Assembly (NCBI RefSeq): GCF_918797505.1
Contig: NC_092797.1
Span: forward strand, 50,814,157-50,878,156
DNA from: Bemisia tabaci
Taxonomy: Eukaryota; Arthropoda; Insecta; Hemiptera; Aleyrodidae
Reading direction: 5' to 3'
Length of the DNA: 64,000 nucleotides
In this document: positions 1 to 11,768 of the stretch, piece after piece
Layout: each line of letters starts with the position of its first letter
Position numbering within the stretch: the first letter of the stretch is position 1
Notes under the pieces: generated by a model
What the model saw: only the letters and a program-made list of their open reading frames with translations
What the model was told of the DNA's origin: nothing
Database searches by the model: none
Made by a program: the position numbers and the translations under genes

Positions 1-300
1 CAAGCTTTAACTTTCTCTTTTAAAAGTTCACCGAAGGTTGATATCTTGAAGTCAGAGTTGTGATGAAGTAATCTTCAGAGTCCCCAGTGAGCATGAAAAG
101 CACATTAGGCTATGCAGGAAAATATTGAAGTCTTTCCAGTTCCAAAGCTCTTTTTTTGTATACAAGGTATTGAATTGAAATTCTTTTCATGTACAAGTCT
201 ATAGTCAGTATCCTAATTTTAACCGCAAATCATTCCATTAACAGTGAAAGTGAATAATTGACTAAAGCTTAATTTTTTACAGTGACCTCTCTCTGGTTTA

Positions 301-345
<45 letters not shown>

Positions 346-3300
346 AACGGAGAGTCCATTTAAATCGACTTTTAGTACCCTTTGAGGTATTAAGTTCAAA
401 ACGGTTTCCTTGTCTTTTCCTTTGTTTGCCTTATTTTGAAGGCAGCTAGTTTTGGAATAATTTAAGTACGGATTTTGATTTTTTACATTTTATTTGTCAT
501 AATCAAACAAATACTGATGGGTTAAGGGAAACAGGATTTTTTTATATCTTGCGATGAGACATTATAATTTACCTAATATATAATCATCATAGTATGCCTC
601 CTACTTATTCCCTTGCCCATTGTTATTCTGTTCATAATAACATGGCGGCCACCTGGTCCCAACGCTGAAAGTGTTCCTGTGAGTAACCATCATGTTAAAA
701 ATCTCAATGTCAAGAAAACTTTAAAGAAAGCATTTGTAGGCATAATGCTGTATTGAGCCCAATAACCTGTCTTCATAGTCGAAGATATAGTGGTGCCACA
801 CAATAATCTGCGCATTGTGTCAGTGTATTATTTTATGGGCATATTTTGGCGTGTTTTCCAATAGTAATCATAGTTTAGTGAGGACCTGGATATTACATTG
901 AGACTTTTTAGGTACAACACTTTCAAGACTGTGCTACTTTTTATTGATTCTTAGATTAATAGTTAATAGAAGTCAAAATGTTAAATAATTTTTCCCATTC
1001 ATTTATAAGTATGTTTTATATCAAAAAAGACAAAATGTCGCCTAAACTGGGTGAATGTTACATATAAGAAGTGCCTCTGTCACATCCGGATCCTCCACTA
1101 ACAAGACAGGGCTTACCGATCTCTATTTGCTCTAAATCATGAGATAAAGGAAATTAACTCTAAGTCAAAAGTTATCAAATCTCCAAACGGTGGTAATGAG
1201 TAGGTAAGAATTGAAATCTTTTTCTAATCAAATTTAATCACTAAGTCATCTCTAATAAATATTAAGTACTAATGTACCCTAATTGTCTCATATTTTTTTC
1301 ATTTTTATTAGAACTTCCGTTCTAGTTGGCTGCATTATATTTCTTGTATCCTGATTGCTATCTTTATTAAAATTCCCTTTTTTCCCCGCACCGTCTTTTT
1401 ATATCAATAAGATCAACCATTTGTCAATGGTTAGATTTTTCTGTAACTAATTTCAAAAAAATTTTCCCCCTGTTTTTCCTCCGTGAACATAAGTATATGA
1501 AACTGTTATTTATTTTTACCTCAGTGTACTTAATAGAGTATGCATTGCAACAACATACTTGTTATTATTGTTATAATGTATTCATATTGTTACCTATTCA
1601 GGCATTTTTATACATTAATTTTAAATTTCTAAAATTTCTGTATTTATCAAAAGTTGATATGTGTTTCAATAGATAAGTCCGGATTTTTTATCGGGCTCTA
1701 GTCAATAATTTAACTATCATATAGCTAGCTCTAAATGTCTTGATTATTCATGAACCAAGGACACCTATTGTTAGAAATTATAAAAAGCAAACACAAATAC
1801 CAATTTCTTGTTGTCTTAAGGAACTTAATCAATAATCTAGTGCGTAGGTCTTACCTTTCAATATAAACGAATTGCATAGTTGAAATTTATGTATCCAAAT
1901 CTAATACATTTTCATTTGTACATTGTTTTTATCCATTACCTGTAACTTAGTCAAATGTAGTTTCAAGTTTTTATCTATAAATATTTAAAAATATGTATAC
2001 TTGCCTAGTTTAATGTATGTATTTTGTATGTACAGTTTTCGTTCATTTACAATCTACTGTTTGTACTAAATTTTGAGTCCCATTTTCCTACCAAATCATG
2101 TGCCATATAGGTAGCTTAAAAACTTTTAATGACCGACTGATGAGCTGATTTTTTCTCTGTCTGTTTTATACTACCCTTTTGAAGAATTTTGCCTATCTCT
2201 TTACCTCTTATAAATCTCTGTGCTAACCTTAACTTCAACTTCAGCCCACATGAATCATTATTCATTTTTCATTTCATTCTTTTAAAGTTTCCATTATTGT
2301 TCCGTTTCGAGTAACATGTGTTTACATTTATACATTTTTAAAAAATTTTGCTAACTTTTTGACCCCTTTCTCTTCCATAATCCATCTTTTAGCCAATCTC
2401 TCATCCCCCCCACCCTTTTAAATCTGCAAGCTTGGCTTGACTTCCTCCCTCAAATTGCTCCAACAAATAACGCAGAAAACCTGAAGAACTGCTGACAAAA
2501 ATTATTTTTATCGGAAAATATTTTTTTTGAATGTAAGGCTTACGGAAGCCTGAACCTGAGCCCTTACCTCCTAGTGAGACCCCTTAAGCCAAGCTCAGAC
2601 AGGACATCCCCTCCCTTTCTAGTATCTCAAGTATTACTTGAACAGCCTTCTTTCACAAATGACTCGACTCTCTGTGACTTTTTAAGCGTAATGGTGTTCT
2701 CCTTTTATTTTGCATTAATTCTATGAACCTTTGTAGTTTTATTAATAAACATTGGCTCTTACTTTTTTATGCCTCTTCTCTTTTTTATTTCAACAGTAAA
2801 CTGCAGTAAACCTGCTCTTGGCATTTTGATAAATTACTCCAAATTGTCTTAGTTTTGGAGGGTTTTAGTTTGATTCTCCAATTTTTCAAAGATTTTTATT
2901 ACTCTGAAGTTGAAGTCATCCGTAAAATTTCCTATTCCACTGTTGTCTCATCATTTTAACATTAGATTTTCTACTTGTCGTAGAATCTGTCAGTGCATAA
3001 TTTCTTCCACTTTCCCTCAAAGGTCTCGTCAATGTGAGAGCTTATGATTTAGATAATGACGAATAAGCATTTGTTATTTCTCCTTGAATCATCAATTAAT
3101 TTTTATTTTATACTCTGTTGGTAATTTGTCTACTGAGTACACTGTTATCCCATCATTTTGGCATTAAATTTTTCAGTCTCGTATAGGCACTTTTTTGCGG
3201 TGTGAATGAAAAATATTTTGGAGAGAAAAGAAAACATTGGATGTCTCATATTTTCATTTTCGACCTATCATCCTCCAAGTTCAACTTTTATATTCATTTA

Positions 3301-4585
3301 AGATCAATCTTTTTTGATTTGTAGGTATGTAAGTTTGATACGTACATCTAAGAAATTTTTTTGCTGAATTTAAGTCTGATGTGTATAATGTACAAAATTT
3401 TATGTAATTTTTATAATGACAATTTTGCAATTTTCTCTCTTTCTTTCTTTTGTTTTTTGTCAGTCATCCCACGCAAAGTCAGAGGAACTGTCTGGTCAGC
3501 AAAAAATCTTAGTGTCATGATTTGATTTCATATGATTCTCCATGTGGAATTTGAAAAAAGTAGAAACAAGTATTTGAATTTTTGGCATTCAATAGTTTTA
3601 AGGATCGGTCGATTGATTAAAAACTGGAGTGTCTAGAAAGTAGTATTTTTTGGTTGATTATCAACAGGCAAATTGTGTAAGTTACCCACGGAAAATGCTG
3701 TCCATTGATGAACGTAGCACTCTTTTGATTGCAGTCTTAAGAAGTTGAGTGAAAAAAGATTATTAAAAAACCTCATAAGGGTAGTGTGTAGCAAAAAAGA
3801 AAGGTAGAAAGAAAGTATGTAGTTTGGGAAAGAGAAAGTCCTCATTAGTCGATTGGTAGAATCCTTCACGAAAGATAGTGATAGATTAGAGGCAATGTTA
3901 ATCCATTTGTCCTTGGCTCCTTTTCATTCATGAAGTTCAACTTTAGAACCACCATTAAAGACCTGACTGATCAGTTAGCATACCCTTTTGTAATTGAATA
4001 TCTTTCTTTTTATAATGCACAGGCGAGGACAAGCAATTAATGGAACTCATTAAATAAATAAGAAAATCATTTTTTGATCCAATCCAAAATTCTTGCCACA
4101 AAATACAAGAATAACTTACTAACTATTCAAATTCAAATGCAAAGTCTGAAAATGTCCTCAATGAGGATGTAGACGAGAAATTCATGAAATTCGTGCTAGC
4201 GCCTGAATGTTCTTCCACCTACAAGTCTTGTTTCCTTTTACTTAACACTGCTCATATTTTACGCCATAAATCCGTCAGTCAAAAATGGGTATTGTGAATC
4301 AACACACTCTTGATCACAAGTAATCAACAGTTCATTTGAAAGCCAGTGAATGACTCTAGGTATCTATCCAGTGATGTGTTTGCTGATAAGTGTCCCAGAT
4401 AAGCATTCCTCTCAGTTCTTTTTAAGAACTATCGTATCGATAGGTAAATGTGCATTTCAGATTGCAACGTTATAAGTTTCCGCTCTTGTTACATTTTTTC
4501 ATAGGAAAACTGTATGTCAGTGCACAGTGTCTAATGAAATCACCTGTGAATATTCCTCTCTTTTCCTGAAAAAAGTACACGGAAT
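1..4585. other. AT-rich stretch with no assigned gene
   Basis: No reading frame here looks like a conserved protein, and I saw no paired splice sites around a convincing exon. A run of about 41 T lies at 302-342. The frames of 60-80 codons near 3633-3869 and 4470-4655 have no recognisable domain. The stretch could be intergenic, a long intron or an untranslated region; the sequence alone does not decide. Confidence 0.6.
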
Positions 4586-5210
4586 GGGCCTGTTGCAAAC
4601 TTTTGCCAGAGCAAAAATAAGAGTTGTTTCTTATAGATACTGTCTCAAGAATCACAATGAGCGCGTCGGCAAACTCTGAAATGCACTTCTAACTTCACAA
4701 TCTGCTTAAGAAATTTGCGTTTTTTCAAGCTTCCTGCTTCAAAAAGGATACTACAACACAGGTAAACATTTTGTTAGAGGAGTCGTTCCATTCAATCCCT
4801 GCTCAACGTGGCCAATGTTTCCACGCGCAAGTTGAGGAGAGCACGAGGTCAATCAAGGCGGATACTATCAGCGCAAGAAAAATGTGAATGTAAATACACA
4901 GATTGTTATCAGGTGGTTAGAATCATCATCCTGTCACATGTGTTTTGGCAGATTGGCGTCGGCTATGTTGAATATTGCGTAGTATCCTTGTGAGCAGGGG
5001 TTGGATGGAATGACTCCTCTTACGGAATGTTCACCTGTGCAGTGGTATCGTCTTTGAAGTGGGAAGCTCGAAAAAACGCAAATTTCTTATGCAAATTGTA
5101 GAGTAAGGAGAGCATTTTAGACTTTACCAATGCGCTCATCGAGATTTTTGAGACACTTTCTATGAGTTACAACCCTTATTTTTGTTTTAACAAAAGTTTG
5201 CAACAGGCCT
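4586..5210. mobile_element. Foldback MITE, about 625 bp
   Basis: Two arms of about 220-250 bp are inverted around a spacer near 4800-4990. The tips read GGGCCTGTTGCAAACTTTTG on the left and its complement, ending GCAACAGGCCT, on the right. Shared inner blocks include the GGAGTCGTTCCATTCAA region near 4778 and its mirror near 5006. No transposase is visible and no target duplication is obvious. The short frame at 4808-4993 lies in the spacer and is not thought to code. Confidence 0.7.
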
Positions 5211-5880
5211 ATTGGAAAGAGACATTCCAATTAGTTTTCCTGAAGAAAATCCAACTTAATCAAAGCTTTTTAAACGTTCCTAATGAGATGAACTTTTTTC
5301 GCAAATATCTATTGATGTGTAAAATTTAACGTCATAAGAAGTTTGATCAAACAAGTTTCCTTGTATGTTGAGATTTGAGCCATTCATTAGTCCTAATGGC
5401 AACTTAAATTCCTCCCTTGTGTGCCCGCGTATTCTGTGTTGAAAGAATGAATCGGGTATGCGCCTAAAATCAGTATTTTTTCTCCAAGTAATCATATTCA
5501 AAAATATCATCAACTGATCCTTTCAAAGCTAATGAACAAACAATAAGTTGTAAATATCCGTTAAGTTCCATTTGTTATATTTGTTACAGTTGTTTTGTAA
5601 AGTTTTTTCTTTTTCTTTTTGTCCTTTTTTTCCTTTCTGTTTTGTAATACTATTAATACTCGGCTGTTTTTCTAATATGTTCGTATAAAAAATTGACTCA
5701 TAACAAATTCATCTGTATTTTATTTTTCCCTCACATTCTTCATACATTAAACAAAGTAATTAGGACACTCTGTTACTTTTAGAAGTTCAGGAATACTAAC
5801 AATCTAATTTTTTGTCAGTCGGAAACATTTTTGCCGTATAATGTATAGCTCTTACTGCTCAGAAGATGCAGGGTGCATGG
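5211..5880. other. AT-rich spacer, nothing assigned
   Basis: Pyrimidine-rich and AT-rich DNA without a credible exon, RNA gene or clear repeat. Confidence 0.5.
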
Positions 5881-5884
5881 CGAT

Positions 5885-6200
5885 GGCCCAGGTGTGAAAC
5901 CATGTATCACTGTTTGTGGCGTTGCAAACTTCTTGTCATCCTTTATTACTTCTTAGGAAAACTATAGCCAACGTAATTTCTTGAAAACTTCCTTTGATTT
6001 TTCCGCTCTGTCAGCAACTCTTGAACAACCACGTTCAAGTTATTTATTATAATTGAATAGCAACTTGAATTGACAATAAATTTTGAAAGAAGATATAACA
6101 TGCTCTGAAATTTTGGAAATTGAAATTGGAATTTTGAATTTATCATCATTTAATAACAATTTAAATTTATAATCTGGAAAAATTAAATTACCTATTCAGG
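5885..6200. repeat. Diverged copy of the CCACGTATCTC repeat family
   Basis: The block beginning GTGAAACCATGTATCACTG, followed by GTTGCAAACTTC, aligns by eye with 50010-50290 and with the tips of the element at 18881-19141. It looks like an old nonautonomous DNA element. Boundaries are approximate. Confidence 0.45.
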
Positions 6201-6444
6201 AAAATAATTTCGGACTTTTAAATGTGAAGTGCCAGTCCTGTGATGCCTTGCATTTCAAAAGAGAGGAGGTGAACGGCCATTTTAACAGATGTTGTCATAA
6301 TGGTCTTCTCAGACTTGCCGAGCCTGAAATCAAAGACCAACTTCGCGACCTCTTCTCCAAACCCATTTTCATGACCAACATTTTGAGGTACAACAGTTGT
6401 GTGGCTTTTGCATCTCTGTCTGCTTCCAAAGCTCATATAATTTT

Positions 6445-7472
6445 GAACCAAATCTTCTGCTATCGAATACGAAAAATCATGGAGAATTTAATTTTTATGT
6501 TGACCAGCTTCTCGAAAGAAAAATAAAATTTCTAAGGAAGTCTGCAACGTCGCAAAAGGAGAATCGTCGTCTCTCATTTTGCCCAAAAATATGTATGTAT
6601 AAAATTGAAGGCATTATGACTGGCCTCTCTCAACTTATATTCGTATGTAACGATAAACAATGGGACGCGTTTGCTACGGCGCCTTGATACAACTATACAA
6701 CCTCGACGGATGTCCGTATTGCGTTCAAAAAATTGAAGGCGTTTTGACCTCCTACGCATAATACCTGTAGTTGATTCGATCGACAAACGCGTTGGTCGGC
6801 GGTGACGGGGACTTGATGCATTTTATTAAACTTGATGGATGTCCTTATCGCACGGACTGAAGTGCGAAACCACGTATCTCCATTGCACTGTTTCAAAATT
6901 TCTGTTCTTAATTCATCTCTTCCATGAGAAACAATCCACATTTACGACTATAAATTATGAACCAAATCTTCTGCTATGGAATACGAAAAATCATGGAGAA
7001 TTCAAGTTTTATGTTGACCAGCTTCTCGAAAGAAAAATAAAATTTCTAAGGAAGTCTGCAACGTCGCAAAAGGAGAATCGTCGTCTCTCATTTTGCCCAA
7101 AAATATGTATGTATAAAATTGAAGGCATTATGACTGGCCTCTCTCAACTTATATTCGTATGTAACGATAAACAATGGGACGCGTTTGCTACGGCGCCTTG
7201 ATACAACTATACAACCTCGACGGATGTCCGTATTGCGTTCAAAAAATTGAAGGCGTTTTGACCTCCTACGCATAATACCTGTAGTTGATTCGATCGACAA
7301 ACGCGTTGGTCGGCGGTGACGGGGACTTGATGCATTTTATTAAACTTGATGGATGTCCTTATCGCACGGACTGAAGTGCGAAACCACGTATCTCCATTGC
7401 ACTGTTTCAAAATTTCTGTTCTTAATTCATCTCTTCCATGAGAAACAATCCAAATTTACGGCTTTAAATTGT
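6445..7472. repeat. Tandem duplication, two 514-bp units
   Basis: The unit starting AACCAAATCTTCTGCTAT occurs at about 6445-6958 and again at 6959-7472 with very few differences. Every short reading frame in unit one recurs in unit two, 514 bp on, because of this duplication. Each unit contains the AAACCACGTATCTC motif and the AAGTCTGCAACGTCGCAAA motif that mark the ends of the element at 18881-19141, so the duplicated DNA is probably derived from a mobile element. No convincing protein is encoded. Confidence 0.85.
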
Positions 7473-7539
7473 TTTGCATTGAAACGGAACACGCTTTGAA
7501 CACGGATTCTCCATGACTGAAGACAAAAAAATTGCGAGA

Positions 7540-7850
7540 CAACGAAGGTCGACGGTGCACTACGCTTCCGCAGTAAATCCATCATCCACGGCCATTTCCA
7601 GGGAAACGAACGAACCGGGCAGCCGAGTCATCAGACCGAAGAAAAATAGGACGGGAAAAAGGAAAAACCGAGCATCTTCCGACGGGACCAACGTGACAAC
7701 CGTTTTTCCCGAGGGGGCGAGGGGGGCCGGGCACGCCGGCCGATCCCTATATTTTTCCCGCCGTCGGGGGACCGGGACGGTCGAGCCGGTACCACCCGCG
7801 CACGGATCGGCCCGGCGGTTCGCGCTGAATTTTGACGCAAAGAAAAGGCT
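7540..7850. promoter_or_regulatory. CpG-rich patch, possible promoter or first exon
   Basis: About 300 bp rich in G, C and CpG, including a CCGGGCACGCCGGCC core near 7727, stands out from AT-rich neighbours. Frames are open on both strands (119 codons plus, 121 codons minus), as expected where stop codons are scarce, and neither product has a recognisable domain. It could be a promoter or 5-prime exon, or part of a repeat; no transcript evidence is available. Confidence 0.3.
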
Positions 7851-7878
7851 TACGGAATTATATATATGGTGAATGAAT

Positions 7879-8869
7879 TGCGCCGTAAGAATGTGACGGA
7901 AGATTAAAATGGGAATAGCCTTCATGCACGCTGGCCTTTTCGATTTCCGTTTACATTTTTGCAGTCATGAATTCATAGCTTAAAAGAGCTTCAGATACAA
8001 TTGTATATAGCAAATAGGTAATTTTTATAGGAGGATTATAAATAAACAAGTGGTTAGAAATGAAAACAAAATAATATGAACTATGCAAAACGATAATCCG
8101 GGTATTGGAGCTTGGCTGTTTTGAAAACGCCTTCAAATGCGGCGTGATACCTCACGCTTTCCGGAAAGTTCAAATAGTTGTATCACTGCGCCGTAAGAAT
8201 GTGACGGAAGATTAAAATTGAAGTAGCCTCTTTGCAAGCTGGGCTTGTTGATTTCCTTCGATATTTTTGCAGTGTTGAATGCATAGCTGAATTGCACTCT
8301 AGCTAGTATAGTATTTAGCAAATGGGTGGTTTTTATAGGAGGATTATAAATAAACATGTGGTTAGAAATGAAAACAAAATAATATGAACTATGCAAAACG
8401 ATAATCCGGGTACCGGAACTTGACTGTTTTGAAAACTCCTTCAAATGCGGCGTGATACCTCACGCTTTCCGGAGAGTTTAAATAGTCTGTTGTATCATTG
8501 CGCCGTAAGAATGTGACGGAAGATTAAGGTTGAAAAAGCCTTCATGCACGCTGGCCTTTTCGATTTCCGTTTACATTTTTGCAGTCATGAATTCATAGCT
8601 TAAAAGAGCTTCAGATACAATTGTATATAGCAAATAGGTAATTTTTATAGGAGGATTATAAATAAACAAGTGGTTAGAAATGAAAACAAAATAATATGAA
8701 CTATGCAAAACGATAATCCGGGTATCGGAACTTGACTGTTTTGAAAACGCCTTCAAATGCGGCGTGATACCTCACGCTTTCCGGAGAGTTTAAATAGTTG
8801 TATCATTGCACCGTAAGAATGTGACGGAAGATTAAGATTGAAAAAGCCTTCATGCACGCTGGCCTTTTC
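7879..8869. repeat. Tandem array, about 308-bp unit, 3.2 copies
   Basis: Units start with TGCGCCGTAAGAATGTGACG at 7879, 8187 and 8499, with a fourth (TGCACCGTAAG) at 8807 that stops near 8869 inside the unit. Spacings are 308, 312 and 308 bp. On the minus strand each unit carries a TATAAAA-like string downstream of TTTATAATCCTCC and an open frame of 61 to 103 codons that repeats with the unit. Units 1 and 3 resemble each other more than unit 2, which suggests unequal exchange. No function is assigned. Confidence 0.85.
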
Positions 8870-8881
8870 GGTTCCAGAGCA

Positions 8882-9134
8882 CTGCCGTGCTAAGGAAAAA
8901 CGCCGCGTGAACCCTCAGGCGTTGCCAAATTTCCTTTGATAAAACACGAATTTGCCGTAGAACTTATGAATATTTTCTTTCCAATTTTCCAGATCCTTTT
9001 GCTCTCAATTTCACCTAAAGTTTCTGAAAATTCCGAGGAAAAATATTCCTAACTTTCCTCAAAAATGAACATTTTATCGACGGAAATTTGGCAACTCTCG
9101 AATGTTCATACGGTGTTCTTCCTTAGCACGACAG
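8882..9134. mobile_element. TA-type MITE (CTGCCGTGCTAAGG family), copy 1
   Basis: About 253 bp with inverted tips CTGCCGTGCTAAGG and CCTTAGCACGACAG, subterminal AACGCCG and an AT-rich centre. The family recurs through the window. Better preserved copies at 14068 and 17398 are flanked by TA on both sides, so these are nonautonomous Tc1/mariner-type elements; here the flanks have decayed. Confidence 0.85.
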
Positions 9135-9149
9135 AGTAGGAGCGTAGGT

Positions 9150-9575
9150 TTTGAAACACCAGACACAAGATACGCGGTTTTTTCGGTTTGGCCGCCGACA
9201 TGGCATCGAGTCTCAGAGACAGTCCTCCGATCCGAGAGAAAACGGGGGCAACCGCTGAAAAACGCTATCATAGCTCCTGCGCGCGCGCACCCAGGCGGCT
9301 AGAAACGCTTACCTCGAGCGCTTATCCCGTGCAGTTGCGCGGTTTTCGTCGAAGACGTCGGTCGGTCGGTGGAAACCGAGTGGAAAGCCGCCGACTTGGA
9401 CGCTAATAACTTCGCTGGTCGCCGTCAGTTTGAGGCTGTCGGCATCGATGACAGACACGCCTCCGTCTCCTTTCGATTTCCGCGCCAAAGAACGCATCCC
9501 AACTCTCGTACTACGCAAGCGCGTGTCGTGCGCGAGTCTACTGTAGTTAAGTTCGTGCGGGATTGATATTCAAGT
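9150..9575 (+). promoter_or_regulatory. CpG-rich block upstream of the KLF gene
   Basis: A GC- and CpG-dense segment (for example GACGTCGGTCGGTCGG near 9352) lies 1.8 kb upstream of the first KLF coding exon, in the same orientation. It is the best placed candidate for the KLF promoter or an untranslated first exon, because the coding exon at 11333 appears to follow splice acceptors rather than a start site. This is inferred from composition and position only. Confidence 0.35.
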
Positions 9576-9636
9576 TCGCGCTCTTGAACGGACCAATGCT
9601 TGGTGTAAGAAAATCAGCTCTTGAGTGATTACATGT

Positions 9637-9882
9637 GAGGAGCTCGGAGGACAAGGCGCGTAAGTGCAGTTTCAAGAAATGCGTGTTCGAAGTTTCGAAA
9701 TTACACGGATCATTAAATAGCGGGAAGAAAGTTCAAACTGACTTTTTGATGCTTAAAAATTGGAATTTGGGAGCGAGTTTTTCGCAGAATATGTATTAGA
9801 TTTAGTTTAGTTTACTTGATATCATTAGTATCTCAATTTTTTCAATAACATGCACCTACGCACCTTGTCCTCGAAGCCCCTA
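9637..9882. mobile_element. MITE, AGGACAAGGCGC family, copy 1
   Basis: Inverted tips of about 34 bp: GAGGAGCTCGGAGGACAAGG on the left and the complement ending CCTTGTCCTCGAAGCCCCT on the right. The same family occurs at 20083-20326 and 22887-23095. No coding capacity. Confidence 0.75.
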
Positions 9883-10216
9883 ATGTTACCTACCTCGTCT
9901 AAGTTCGTAAAGAGCATCCTGAAAATGTACTGAACTAGATACCTACTTAATTGCTAGAACAAGGCGGTAAGATAGTACTGTATCCACACTATTTTGCGGG
10001 GATAGCACGGTCAAAAAATTCTAAAAATATCGTAGGGGTCGAAAATTGGAGCTCTAATTTTACCACTTTGTTACGTATAGCTCGGACTACATTTTTGGTG
10101 TTTTTTCCTATTTGTTAAACAGGGTAAGAATTAATGGACTACAAGATATAGATAAGTATAAGAGGACCCCTCCCCCTTCCAAAATTTGTCGAAGGAAGCC
10201 CTCCGGACCCCCCTTA
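9883..10216. other. Spacer, nothing assigned
   Basis: AT-rich DNA with no exon, hairpin or repeat that I can support. Confidence 0.5.
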
Positions 10217-11154
10217 CCCTGGTAAAAATTGGCGATAAAAGCTGCGTTTCAAAATACCATAGGAAATCTTATAACCGGCTAAAGAAGGCTGCAGAAAATC
10301 ATATAGCTGGCTGTAGAATGCGGAGAAAATCATACGGCCGGGCTATACGAAGCGATAAAAAATTATGCAGCCGGGCTATAGTTCCTATCGCCGGGCTTTA
10401 CACTTTATCGCCATCGATTATAAAATACTATAAGAAATTGTGTAGAAATTCGTGTACTTTGGAAATCATTAAGTTTGATACGGAACCACCTTAATATTTA
10501 CAAAACACACGTTATATTTTCCTTTGTTACATATTTTTTTTTCATCAATTAAAACGAGAATAATCCATGCAGGATGTGCAAAAATTTCAAAATCATGAGT
10601 TGAAAAACGCCGACTCCGCGAGATTAAATATTAGAGCCTAACACAAAGCGGAGCGGCGACGACGCACTGGCGCCTACAAACCTAACAGGGATACTTCACG
10701 CATTGCGCAATGTGTAAAGTATCCCTGTTAGGTTTGTAGGCGCCAATGCGCGTTTCGCACTCTCTGCCCGCACGCCGCGCCGCAGCGTGCCACGGCGTCT
10801 GAAGCAACTATTTCACACCAGAGGTATTGCACAGTATCATAAGAAATTGAAGGCGCTCCAACATATTAAGAACGACAGGCATCCTTCAAAAGTACGGAGC
10901 TTTCCTCGCAAAATAAATCAAAGATATTACGGCACAAACAGAGAGCGGTAGTCCGCAAACTAACCAAGTCCTAGTATCCGTATTTAGTAACGTTTAGCAT
11001 AAACTTTATCGTCTGGATGTTGCTTAATCGCCATCGGCTATAAAAGGCAATACGAAATTGTACAGCCGGCTACAGAAGCTATTGGAAATCTTACAGCCGG
11101 CCTTAGGTCTATGGTATTTTGAAACACAGATTCTACTGCCAATTTTTACCAGGG
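10217..11154 (+). mobile_element. 0.94-kb nonautonomous DNA element, copy 1
   Basis: Ends are inverted: CCCTGGTAAAAATTGGC at the left and GCCAATTTTTACCAGGG at the right, followed inward by AAAATACCATAG. Both subterminal regions carry several GCCGG(G)CTATA-like motifs. The centre holds an 87-bp hairpin (10663-10749). A second, inverted copy is at 16384-17335. No target duplication or transposase is evident, so the superfamily is unknown. Confidence 0.85.
10663..10749. repeat. Long hairpin inside the 0.94-kb element
   Basis: Nearly perfect arms of about 40 bp around the loop at TTGCGCAA. The arms contain GCGCCTACAAACCTAACAGG and GATACTTCACGCATTGCG. The same half-arm motif recurs as tandem units at 18690-18885 and 26700-26870, and the hairpin is conserved in the second copy of the element at 16782-16869. 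Confidence 0.85.
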
Positions 11155-11332
11155 ATGCTTTCAATACAACGGAAATCTAAACTTTTGGATACTTTATGGA
11201 GACTTTGAGATAAGAGGAATGTTTTTTCTGTTACAGTAGAAACGGTGAGTGCATTCGAATTAAATAAAAGGAATTTTGAAGGAAATCGGATTTGGAAGAT
11301 TTCCTCTCTCGGGCAAGACGACAGCTGGTAAA

Positions 11333-11768
11333 ATGGACCACGAGATAAACCTAGCGGCGCAGTGCCTGCTGGCCATGTCCCGAAACCGCCTCACAGTGTC
11401 GAGCGACCCATCGACGAGAGGGTCCCCTGCTCGGCGGACCCCGAAACCCCGGCTGAAGCACCCCCTGGAAGAGCCCCTCTTCGTGGTGGCCCGGATCCTG
11501 GCGAACCTGTCCGAGAAGCGGCATCAGTCGGGGTCGGCCCCTCCAAGGAGGAGGGACCAGGAGGCGCGGCGCGGGAGCAAGAAAGCCCGACTCGTCCTCG
11601 AGAGCGTCATCAGCATGTCGGACAAAGTCATCAACAGGTCGGACAAAGTCATCAGCATCTCCGAGTCCGACCAGAAGCTCCGCAAGGCGCACGAGTGTCA
11701 TCAGCCGGGATGCGGCAAGGCCTACGGCAAACGCTCCCACCTCAAGGCCCATTTAAGGACACACACGG
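11333..11768 (+). CDS. Klf13: KLF coding exon 1: Sin3-interacting motif and finger 1
   Basis: Encodes residues 1-145 plus the first base of Gly146 and ends at the donor ACACGG|GTGAGT. It is much richer in GC than its flanks. An internal near-repeat, SDKVINR then SDKVISI, lies at residues 96-109 between the repression region and finger 1. Possible acceptors upstream are at 11236 and 11325, so an untranslated exon probably precedes it. Confidence 0.9.

Noticed and set aside
7513..7925. 119- and 121-codon frames in the CpG-rich patch
   Set aside because: High GC content removes stop codons on both strands; the products are low-information and unlike any domain I know.
7879..8869. CRISPR-like repeat-spacer array
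   Set aside because: Units are about 308 bp and nearly identical throughout, with no short repeats separated by unique spacers, and the DNA is eukaryotic.
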